A DNA stretch of 64,000 nt from Dactylorhiza incarnata (taxonomy: Eukaryota; Streptophyta; Magnoliopsida; Asparagales; Orchidaceae), in assembly GCA_033032865.1 (NCBI GenBank), contig JAWHQI010000064.1, positions 7,936,001 through 8,000,000 on the forward strand. The letters are read 5' to 3'. Below are positions 13,701 through 25,700 of the stretch, piece after piece (within the stretch, counting starts at the first letter, position 1; the number at the start of each line of letters is the position of its first letter). The notes beneath the pieces were generated by a model. It did no database searches. It was not told the origin of the DNA and saw only the letters and a list, made by a program, of their open reading frames with translations. A program made the translations under genes and the position numbers.

Positions 13701-16700
13701 AGCCTAGTTTATTAAAGGACGCATAAATTTAATTGGAGGAAGAGATTTAGCTATTCTTAGGAAAGAGATTTAAGAAGACACTTATTGGAAAACATTATTT
13801 GGAAGTTAGTGAATGCTAACATAAGAGTCGGCTGAAAGAAACATTTAAAAATTATATTTGGAAACAATTAAATGGAAAAACAATATTTTGAAAAAAAAAA
13901 GAGGGGGCTGCCCTATAAGAGAGCCGGTTGAAAGAAGAAACATAGACCCGGATATATAGAGAAACGAGCCATCTCATTTCTCTGTTCCGCCGGCCAATCC
14001 CACTGCACGAGAGTCCTTTCTCGTCCCTATTCGAGCGCCCTCCTCTTTCTTCCAGATTGAGCATCCGATTTTCACATGTGCTAGCAAACGACGGCCAGAG
14101 GCGGGCCTCCTGCAACTCAGCCACGGTCGTCTGTCTCCAGGTGCCGCCTTACTTCAAGATCCACCGGCAGAAGGTTTCTTGCCCCCGTTCCTGCACACTA
14201 CCAACATCGTCCACCGAGTGGGTGGCGTAGGCTTCACCGCCCACTTCCGACAACCATCGAAGATTGCCCCTCCCTACCCGTTGTCGTTGACTCCACCCTC
14301 CATTCCGGCAACTCCTTCGAGTACTCTGTTTGTCGAAGTCATTAGGGAACAATCTCTCTGCTGCCTGACGAACTTCGGAACGGGCTACCTCCTTTGTCGT
14401 ATCCTTTTTTGTATCCTTGCCTTAATTCACTAGCATTAGATTTATGTCGTTCAACTAAATAACTATAGCCTGCCTCGAACGTTCTTGTGATCTTTTATTA
14501 TCGTTATTCATAAATTATTTTTTGTTTTTACTTGCGGATGTACAGGTCTCGCCGAGACTCAACTCGGTAAAACGCACGGGAAATCATTCTCAAATGATAA
14601 TTAACGGCTTAACGAAGTTTAACGATTAAAGGTTATTTGCGCGTGAAAACTTCGAAATTGCGCCGCTCAGCCTACATCAGTTAGAATAGAACGCATAAAA
14701 ATATCTTATTTTCAAAACCCTAGCTGTGGTTTACATCATTTATGGACAGAAATAAGGTTGGTGGATAATTTAGGAACATGAAGGACATTACTTAAGTGAA
14801 GGATGAAGATAGCTCAATGGTTCCCTTTACCAATAACTAACGTTTTTGATCCATTAGCAACAATGATAGAATTGTGGTGAGAAAAACATAAAAAGGATGA
14901 GTAATACGTTTTATAGGTGTTAGAAAAGTCCATGTAAAAGCCCATATTGGAGCCTATTTAGTTTCTTTTTCTTCTTCTCTCTTTGCTTTAGTCCCACACC
15001 GTGTATATGAGACTCCTCTCTCTTTCTCCCTCCTATATATATGTATTCATACATTGTATTTCATGACTGGGAAAGTATATACAAGGTTCAGCTTTTCTCT
15101 ACATGGTATCAGAGCCAGGTTCCCGAATCTCCGGCTAACCGCCTGCGGTCCGCGGTCTCCAACTCGCGGTCTCCGCCTGCTCGCTGCGCTATCCACGCTG
15201 CGGTCTGTGGCCTGCAATCTGCGGTCTCTCACTCGTGGCTTCCACTTCTCCTCCATCTTCTTGGCTCTTTTATAGCCTTCTACCTTCTGACAGGTGGGCC
15301 CCACAATCTACCGGTCTCCTCTGCTCGCTACGGTCTCATTTGCTCGTTGTGGTCACGCGGTCTCCTCTCCGCGAAATTTCTTCGAGCGATCGCCTGCTTG
15401 CCGCGATCTTCTTCTCCGCGAGGATTCCTTTATGCAGCTTCCTTAACTACACTGCTTGCGAGCGATCGCCTGCTTGCCGTGATCTTCTTCTCCGCGAACC
15501 GGATAAGGGCGAAACCTTGTATATATTATCTCAAGTATCAAATACAATGTAGGAATACATATATATGAGGGAGAAAGAGAGAGGAGTCCCTTATACACGG
15601 TGTGGGACTAAATCTGAGAGAGAGAAAATAAGAAACTAAAAGGGCCCATAAATGGGCCTTTACATGGACTTTTCCAACACTCCCCCGCAAGCTGGAGCGT
15701 ACAAGTCGTAGGCACCCAGCTTGGACAGACACTGATAAAACAGAGTACTTGGTAAGGCCTTGGTGAAAATGTCAGCAACTTGGTCAGTACCCGAAACATG
15801 CTTTAATTCTAGCTTCTTCATTTGAACTTTCTCCCGGATGAAGTGACAGTCCACTTCAATGTGTTTCGTTCTTTCATGGAAAACCGGGTTCTTGGCTGTG
15901 TATAGCGGATTGACTGTCACATAGTAAGATAGCTGGTGAGGGAAGTTTTATTCCTAGATCAGCGAGGAGATATTCAAGGCATGTGAGCTCAGAGACAACT
16001 GATGTCATCGAACGGTACTCCGCTTCAGCTGAAGATCGAGCAACCACAGCATGTTTCTTGCTACGCCAGGTAACCAGGTGGCCTCCAAAGTAGGTACAAA
16101 ATCCACTGGTAGACCGCCGATCATCCAGGGAACCAGCATAATCTGCATCAGAATACGCAACCAAAGTTGGAATAGAAGATGAGGTTTTGTAAACTAGCCC
16201 TTGATCATGGGCTGTTTTTAGATATCTTAGTATGCGTTCGACGACCTGAAGATGAGACATTCGAGGGGAATGCATAAACCGGCTGACAACCCCAACAGCA
16301 AAGGATATATCTGGTCTTGTGACCGTTAGATAAATCAGTTTTCCAACAAGTCGTCGATAATATTCTGTATTTGGAAGAGGAAGATCATCAGAGGCATGTG
16401 TACACAACTTGTGATTGACATTCATAGGAGTGTTAATCGACTTTCATCCAGAGTAGCCAGCATCCTGAACAAGATCGAGACAGTGCTTCCGTTGAGAGAG
16501 GACAAGTCCATCAGGACGTCTCGCGATCTCAAGACCAAGGAAGTATCGAAGGTTCCCCAGATCTTTTGTTTGAAAAACGGAGCTAAGGTGTTGTTTGGCC
16601 GCATGTATTCCTTTTGAATCATCTCCAGTGATTAGGATGTCATCAACATATACCAACAGAAGAACCGTTCCCGTTGTCCGATGTCGAGTGAACATAGAGA

Positions 16701-19700
16701 AGTCCGTCGAGCTCCGTGTGAAGCCAACTTCCCGCGCAGCCTTACTGAACCTGTCAAACCATGCCGGAGGGGATTGTTTGAGACCATAGATTGACTTCTT
16801 AAGGTGACACACTCGGGACTCCCTCATGGTCTCAAACCCAGGAGGTTGTTGCATGTAGACTGTTTCTTGTAGGTCACCATTTAGAAAAGCATTCTTGATA
16901 TCAAATTGATGTAAGGGTCATTGACGATGAACAGCCACGGAGAGGAGGACACGAACTGTGTTGAGCTTGGCCAATGGAGAGAATGTTTCCTCATAATCGA
17001 GACCTTGTTGTTGAGTAAAACCACGAGCCACCAGTCGGGCTTTCAGACGGTCAATTGTCCCATCAGGAGCATGCTTGATGACAAAGACCCATTTACACCA
17101 AACAGGAATCTGGTCAGGAGGGAGATGGACCAGGTCCCATGTCTGATTATCCCAGAGGGCTGTCATTTCTTCTTCCTTGGTTGCCCGCCAACCTGGATGT
17201 TGGAGAGCCTCCTGCACAGAGTTAGGTATATAAATAGAGAATAATGAAGTAACAAAGGTTTGTAGCTGTGGGTAGAGGCGATGTAAGGATATATAGTTCG
17301 CCAAGGGATGAGCGATGGAGGCTGGTGCCGGATCAGCAGAGCACAGAGTGTCAGAGGTCGAAGCCGACTGCATTGGGGTAACGGAACGAGGAGGGCGACA
17401 GGTGTAGACACGGATAAGAGGTGGTTTGTGTACAGCAGGAGCCGAGTCAGGGCGGATTAGTGGTAGAGGCGTGGTAACGGGAATGACAGGTCGAGGGAAG
17501 GATTGTGGTGGAAGAGGTGTGGTTGGGGTGGAGAAGAAAGGTTCGTCCTCCTGAAAGGTAACATCAGCAGAAACAGACACTTTGCGGGTAGCAGGAGAGT
17601 CGCAGACGTAGCCTTTCTGAGTACGTGAATAGCCAACAAACACGTGTTTGGCTTCCCGGGGAGCCAACTTGTCTGTGGACGGACCCAGTAGGTGAACGTA
17701 GCAAGTACAACCAAATATGCGGGGTGTGAGAGAGAATGTCGGAGTGGAGGGGAAAAGGAGGCTAAACGGAGTAGGATTCTGGAGGATGGAGGAAGGTAGG
17801 CGGTTAATGAGATAACATGTCGTGGACAGCGCAAAGTTTCAATAGGCTTTGAGTACTTGCATGTGAATCATGAGAGAGAGAGGAACATCGAGTATATGTC
17901 TATTTTTACGTTCGGCGATGCCGTTTTGTTGGGGGGTATAGGTACGCGACGTGTGGTGAATGGTCCCAAAATCAGAGCAGGGAGTAGCAAATTCATGGCT
18001 AGTGTATTCGCGAGCATTATCTGTCCTGAGAGTTTTTATGTTTTCAGAAAACTGCGTGCGAATCTCAAGAACGAAAGCTCGAAATATACGGGGAAGCTCA
18101 GAGCGACCACGAAGTAAATACAACCATGTTATGCGAGAATAGTCATCTATAAAGGTGATAAAATAGCGATAACCAAAGATACTAGCAATTTTATACGGGC
18201 CCCAAACATCGGAATGAACTAAAACAAAAGGTGTCGAGCTTCGAGTACAATGAGAAGGAAAAGAGGAACAATGTTGTTTCCCCAAAATACATGAGTCACA
18301 CTTAAAAGCGGGAAGAGAGATATCTGGAAGAGCCTTCTGAAGGACTGGAAGAGGGGCATGCCCAAAACGCTGATGCCACTCAACGGAGGAGACTGAGGAG
18401 AGGATAGTAGGAGAAACATCAAGAAGGTAGAGCCCATTTTGCAGTCGTCTCTTACCAATGATACTCTGCGTCCGTCGATCCTGCATCAGAAAAGAAGAGG
18501 GGGTGAATGTTACTGAGGAATCTAAATCGGCAGTGAGGCAACTGACGAAAAGTAAATTAAACGGGGAGCCCGAGACATGAAGAGACGAGCAGAGAGGGAG
18601 AGAGGAATTGAGGAAGATATCAGCAGAGCCGGAGACAGGAACGATGTCGTCATTGGCCACTGTGATACACTTAGGATGCGGAGAATCCAAGTATTGATGT
18701 GGCTTTAGCGAGGTGATATGGTGAGTAGCACCTGAGTCCACTATCCAACGTGGACTAATGGAGAGACAAGTGATACCTTCATTGGAGATGGAGGCAGCTG
18801 AGGCAACGGAGGCAGGCGGGTGGCTGAGCATGTCGTGGAGTTGTTGGAGCTGGAGGCGGACTTCTTCAAGATAAGCATGAGTGGCAGAAGGACTGTCTGC
18901 AGCAACAGAAGCAGTCGGACAAGGAGGAAGACCATGTTTGCGGTAGCAAGTTGCCTCAAGGTGTCCATCCCTACCACAGAAGGAACACTTAGGACGTGGT
19001 CGACCACCGCGACCCCTTCCCCGAGACCCTGACCGTCCTCCACGAGCAGGAGGAGGGAGAGATAGCAATGGCGCATAAGATTGTTGAAGGAGGGCCGGTG
19101 AGGGAGGTCCAATATTATCAGGAGGTGGTGATACCTTTAGCAGCATGAAGCACAAGTCAGAGAGTGAGGGAATAGTAGCAGACGAGAGGATCTGAGCACG
19201 AATACTCTGAAGATGAGGCGGGACACGAGCCATCATCATGGCAATACAAACGACTTCCTTCTGAGCACGTTGGGCAGCGAGATCCGTAGTAGCGGGCTGA
19301 GGTCGGATCCGGACTTCAGCCAGTGTCTTAGCCTGAGCAACAAATGAGGTCAAGTCGGCAGCACCACCAGTATCAAGAGTCTGAAGATCCGTGACGATGT
19401 CATATAGGTGTTGGAGACTGTCCTTGTCGGAGTTGAGAGAATGGAGCACATCCCACATTGCCTTGGTCGTCTCGTGATACATGGTCATGCGGTAGGGTTC
19501 GCCATCAAGGGAGTTGAGAAGCCAAGTCTGAACACGACCATCGTTGCGTAGCCAGTCATCAGTAGGATCAGAAGGGGGCTCTTTAGTGAGATAAGACAGA
19601 AGTCCTTTGGACTGAAGAACCCGTCTGACAGAGTGCACCCATTCGACGAAGATTTTCTTCCCAGACAGGGAGATGGTGGAGGTTCTTAGCTCGTCGCGCA

Positions 19701-22700
19701 GTTCAGGAGTGCGAGGCAAGCGGCCTGCAGGAGAGGAGGCGGTCTGCCCATCGGGATGCTCGGAGGGATTACTGGAGGAACCCATTTGGATTTGGTGGCT
19801 GGAGCAGAGAGATCAGCAAGGCAGCTAGAGACCGCTGGTAGCTGCTAGTTAGGAGGCCGCTAGAGAGGAGGCTGCAGGAGGGGAGGCCGTTGGACAAGAG
19901 GAGGCCGCTGGAAGGAGGCCGCACGATCTCAGGGAGCCGCTGGGAGGAGGAGGCAGACCGTTGGGAGTAGGGCCGCTGGGAGGAGGTCCGCTGGGTGCTT
20001 GGCAGACCGCTGGGAGGAGGCCGCTGGGAGAAGGCGGGCCGCTGGGAGGAGGCCGCTGGGAGAAGGCGGGCCGCTGGGAGGAGGAGGCAGACCGGTGGGA
20101 GTAGGACTGCTGGGAGAAGGCAGACCGCTGGGAGGAGAGGTCGCTAGAGGAGGCCGCTGGAGGGGAGCTCGGCAGAGGGAGCGGTGAGCAGCGGGAGAGG
20201 CGAGCGGCGGGAGTGGCGAGCAGCGGGAGCGGCGAGCAAGGGGAGTGACGAGCAGCGCGGGAGGTGAGACCGCAGAGGGGAGATAGAGAACAGGAGGAGT
20301 TCGGCAGGATCTCAGGGAGCTCGGCAGAGGGAGCAGCGATCTCAGGGAGCTCGGCAGAGGGAGCAGCGATCTCAGGGAGCTCGGCAGAGGGAGCAACGAG
20401 CAGGAGGAGAGACCGCAGAGGGAGATAGCGATCAGGAAGAGAGGGGCCCACTTGTCAAAAGGGCGTAGGCTATAAGAGAGTCGATAAACAGACCAAGCGG
20501 GACGGAGGGAGGAGCAGCAGAGTTCGCAGGGGGGTGCGGTCAAGGAAAGGGAGACCGCGGGCTGAATGAGCTCGCAGGGGGAGCTCGCAGAAGGAGGCTG
20601 ACGGTCAAAAAATTGGGAGACTGTAGGTTCAGACCGAAGGTTCTGATACCGTGTAGAAAAGAGCGGAACCTTGTATATATTATCTCAAGTATCAAATACA
20701 ATGTATGAATACATATATATAGGAGGGAGAAAGAGAGAGGAGTCCCTTATACACGGTGTAGGACTGAGAGAGAAAAAATAAGAAACTAAAAGGGGCCATA
20801 AATGAGTCTTTACATGGACTTTTCTAACAATATTGTTAATTTAATGATTGAAATTATTAATAAAGGTGCACAAGATGTTGTTTGGATTATCATTGATAAT
20901 GCACTAGTGTGTAAGGCAGTAGGATCAAGCATAGAGTCAAGATTTTTTCATATATTTTGGATCATTTGTACTTTGCACACCTAAACCTTGCATTGAAGAA
21001 TATTTATGCAGCTAATGAGTATTGATATACGTGCAAAACTTAGAGAACAATATAGATGGATTACTCAAGTGGCTAATAAAGCTCAGCCCATCAGGAATTT
21101 TATTATGAATCGTCAGTATAGGCTGAACATGTATTACTCTTTTGTTTCTTTAAATTTTTCTGCAATTACCGAAACTCGATTTGCTTCTACCATTGTGATG
21201 CTAAAGAGGTTTAAACTTGTGAAGATGGATCTACTTAACATGGTGGGACGCCTCAAATGGAGCTCACATAGAGCAGATAATAGTGATAAGGCCTAATAAG
21301 TTAAAAAGCCAAATTTATAATGGCAGATGGTGAGATGATGTGGACAAGATATTTGATATAAAAAGAAATATATATGATATGATTAAGGTTGTGATATAGA
21401 AAAGCCTAACATTCATTTTGGACCATTTGTCCTGTGCACACCTAAGCCTTGCATTGAAGAATATTTATGCATCTACTTAGAGAACGATGTGGATGGATTA
21501 CTCAAGTGGCTAATGAAGCTCAGTCCATCAGGAATTTCATTATGAATCATCAGTATAGGATGAACATGTATTACTCTTTTGTTTCTTTAAATTTTTTTGC
21601 AATTGTCGAAACTCCATTTGCTCTACCATCGTGATGCTAAAGAGGTTTAAACTTGTGAAGATGAGTCTACTTAACATGGTGGGACGCCTCAAATGGAGCT
21701 CATATAGAGTAGGTGATATTGTAAAGCTTAAGAAGTTAAAAGGCAAATTTATAATGACAGATGGTGAGATGATGTGGACAAGATCTTTGATATAACAAGA
21801 CATATATATGATATGATTAAGGGTGATATAGAAAAGACTAACATTCATTTAGTGTATGACATTTAAGACTCCAATGTGAAGATTAAGTATATATGCATGA
21901 GAGGTTGGTGGATTTGGATGTACATTGCCCTCTTTATGGCGCTATTTATAATGTGTTTGTTGATCGATGGACCAAGAGTTGCACACCAAAACATTGCATG
22001 ACTTATTCTCTAAATCCAAGGTAAATTCTTTGGACACTTGATATTTAATATGATATATTTACTCCATCATATAACTTGTTATTTGTTAAACATTTATAGG
22101 TATTACAAGTGAAAATGATTGGATGGAGGGCCAAAGAGAGTTGCTCCAAATAAAGATGAGGACATTTCTTTCGAAAGCAATAAATTCTTATTGAGATACT
22201 TGTCTAATGTGGCAGAGAGAAACCTAGTCATCAATGAGTTCTCTATGTTCATGGTACTTGGCCAAGCTTTTAATGAGCATGATAGTTTAGAGAGCAGAGC
22301 TCCCTTGTTGCCCAAAGAATGGAGCTGTTATGGACCTTCGGCGCGGAGGTTGCAAAAAATTCATATGAAGCTTCTTCCTCATGTTGTGAGAGAAATTGAA
22401 GTATGTACCCCTTCTTTCACTCTTTTAGAAGAAACAAGCTTTAATCACAACGAGTATATGACTTGGTCTATGTGCATAATAATCTGCGCCTATTATCAAG
22501 AAGGAACAATATCTACAATGAAGGAAGTAGAATGTGAGATATTGGAGGCGATGTACAAATGAATCATTTTGATGGTATTGGCATACTTGGTGTTGCTAAC
22601 TTTTCTGTAGAATAACCAAAGATTGAAAATGCATTGATATCTAACAATGGAGAAGAAGATGAAGAAAATGATCAAATGAATGAATGATGAACCTACTTAA

Positions 22701-25700
22701 ACTTTATTTTTGTCTCCTATAATTGAACACTTGAATTTACACTTTATGAACAGTACAAAATGTTAAATTTAGAATGTTTATGCTTTGTTTTTGAGAGCTT
22801 CTCGTATTGCTTTGGTTGTGCACTTAAACGTGTGATTATTTAGTTAGATTGTTTTCCCAGATAAACTACATAAAATATTCCAAGAAACCAATATATCTTC
22901 CATAAATCAGCTAGGAGATATTATAAATGCCATATTTCCAAAAGCTAGCATTACCAGATAAATCACATAAAATATTTCAAGAAACCAATATATCTTCCAT
23001 AAAATACAACCATTTTTTACTTCATTAAAGCTTCAAAGTGTCCTACACAAACATTTCTACACTCCAGCATGAAAAACTTTGTAGGTTAACGTGTAACAAC
23101 GTAATGCCCATGCTATATAAGCAGATAATTTTTTTCCCAAAATCATATTCTAAATCATTTCGTTGTTAACCAGAAGCCAGAGTAGAAGGATTATAGAAGA
23201 TCCACAAATTTTGTATATGTACTAGGCAAGACAGCTCAAGGGTTTGAATAGAAAAATAATTAGACTGTAGCATTGATGAATGGTCGTTCAGATCAGAAAG
23301 TTAACAGTGTAGCTCACCATTCCAGGGGCCCTTTTAGAGAGGAAAACAAAGGAACTTTTGTTGGGGAAAAAGCAATATCCAGCTAGCATGATTTCAATAG
23401 AAACTAATCAAGGAGTACAGCAAACATTAGTGGTCAGACTAAGATTTGTAGTCAGAATTCTGATGGCAAAAATGTGCCAAGGGGATTGGAGCCAAGTCCA
23501 ACATTAACAGCTTTTTATGAGAAATGGAACAAAATGTTCAGGTTAATCCAATGGAAATTAATATTGCAGGGTTTTGGGCATAATTAAACATTTTTCAAAA
23601 CCGAATAGTAAAAAATATCATGCCACCCAATGCTCCAGATTCAGAAGTGTTGAACTTTGCAAAGTAGAAGATTTACAAACCTGCAACACTATGATTAATG
23701 AACATAGATGCACTTGTATAGCTTGATTACTACAAGCACATTATCATAATTTGAAACATCACCGTAATTTTGACCAAGCAACCTCCATTTTTTGTAATTA
23801 TTCACTCACAGACAAAAAACAAATAAACAAATACATGATCCAGAAATTAAAACATTCCACGCAAAAGAGAAGCTATAAGTTTATTATCAAAGCAATACTT
23901 ACTGTGAATGAAATCCACGGCTCTCGAGATATCTACAAGTGAAGGAGCAAAAAGGTAATCTCTAGTGGGAATCATAAGGTGATCAATTCCATGCGCCTAA
24001 AAGAAAGCATAGGAGGGTCAATCAATAATACCTAGTTACATAAAATGAAAAAAATTCCTACTAGGATTTGAAACCTCTCCGAACCAAAGAATCAGATTCA
24101 CATGGATACAGTTAAAGAAATGGTAAATTGCACGGCATACCAATAAAATATCACGATGAAACCACAATCCAGCAGATTTATTAGATTGAAAACAAGTAAA
24201 TTTTATAGAAATTCAAAATTTTGCATTGCACTACATTGTGATATAAGTTGAATAAACATGCCATCCAGAATGATTGCGCAGCAGTGAGTTGGGAAAGATT
24301 AGCACAAGATCATTAAATATGCTTCAGTAAAAAGTTAGCAAATGCTTGCTGTAGTAGAAAAAAAATCACAAAATCATCATCATATTCCTCCTAGATAGCA
24401 TGCACAGAGCTGCCAAAATCAGAATTCAATGTGCATTTCACGTGTCTCCATAAATAAATACATGAAGTTGAATGAGTAAAAATAAGTCATGCTCACTTTG
24501 TATAAAGAGGAGGGAACCAAAGTCTCATATGGTTCATTTAATGTAACAACACCCTTTACTCCAAGCTTTTGCAAGCGAAGAACATCTCTCTGAAAAGGAA
24601 CAGCTCCAAGCAGAAGATACTGAAACATATAGTGAACATTAGTGAAATGTCAGGATAGAGCTCAATGCTACTTAATTATAATAGAGTAAAAAAATGAGTT
24701 TCTAATAAATGGAACAAAGGTTTAGTTTTTATATAATTATTGCGTTTGGCTACACTTTTTTTTAAGTTTGCAAAAAATATGTAGTAATAAACAGTTTTTT
24801 TCATGCACATCACACTTACAACTTCTAAAATATTTATAAAAAATAGTATTACATGCTCACATTTTTTGTAAGAAATAACCACATCTTGAAATAATTATAA
24901 TAGATAATATGATTTGAAAAAGATTCTATTTCGCTAATTTAATGTTTTAAAAAATGAACTCAGTACCTTATCAAATAATATTATAAATAATTTTCACATC
25001 ATCACTAGTATTCAAATAGTACTCTTTTCTACAGTATTTTGCATGGATACTTGCAACGACCTTATGTGGTGTATCCGAAACGTTTCAGAGTCGAGGAACT
25101 CCCGTGAATTCTAGGAAACATTTTCTCTTAATTTTAAATAAAAAAAGGTCTCAGACACTCTCAGACACCGCCGGAGAATGCCCGAGTATGCTAAAAAATT
25201 GTGCACATTATAATGATGATGATATGAAGAAAGACATGTGAAAAAGAAAATGTTAGATGATAAGTGATGATGTTCAATTGATTACATCTTTCATTCACGA
25301 CTCCTACTACGATTTTGTGACAGATAAACCTCATCTTCATTTAATATATGAAATGTGAGATATAGTGATTGAAAAAAATGAAGAAGGCATGAATATCACA
25401 CGTTTTCATATTGATTTGGGTTAGAATTGGGTGCTATTATTATATTTATATATTTTTTTTCTTTTGCCCCTTGCTCTTGAATTTCCCTACTCCTATATAT
25501 ATAGGAGTGTTACTCTTGTTTAACAATTCAATTGAGATCCTAATTTCAACATAGTATCAAAGAAGCCCTAATTTTCTCACGTCGCTCGGTTCGGCTTCCC
25601 CCTCCAGCTCGGCCTCGACTCCGCATACCCCTCGCTCGGTCGACTTTTGTGCGCTACCTCTCTCGTCCATCTCCGTCTTCTGTTTTTTTTCACATCGATC

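Larger units (their letters stand above)
15501..20829 (-). mobile_element. Nearly complete minus-strand Ty1/copia element
   Basis: Short LTRs at 20652-20829 (5', minus strand) and about 15501-15679 (3'). The primer-binding site CGGTATCAGAACC lies at the inner edge of the 5' LTR and a GCGGGGGAG polypurine tract at the inner edge of the 3' LTR. Between them lies one gag-pol frame in the standard copia order. No matching target duplication was found; the outer edge of the 3' LTR has diverged (GGATAAGGGC where TGTAGAAAAGAGC is expected). Confidence 0.87.
1988..23902 (-). other. Giant intron 3 (about 21.9 kb) of the phosphatase gene
   Basis: Defined by the exon 3 donor (CACA|GTAAGT, left of 23903) and the exon 4 acceptor (CTAG, right of 1987). 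The split Arg codon matches the family sequence. It contains, from left to right on the plus strand, a LINE, hAT, MITE, decayed copia, short hAT, Sirevirus-like element A, two copia copies and a hAT relic. No host coding sequence was recognised inside it. Whether it is spliced accurately in vivo cannot be seen from DNA. Confidence 0.8.

Noticed and set aside
14179..14433. Possible small host gene in the GC-rich block
   Set aside because: No recognisable protein, and transcript-like features could equally be a TE leader; listed as unassigned.
14918..20829. A single copia element with LTRs at 14918 and 20829
   Set aside because: The outer LTRs are in opposite orientation and a third LTR lies at 15501-15679, so there are two copies.
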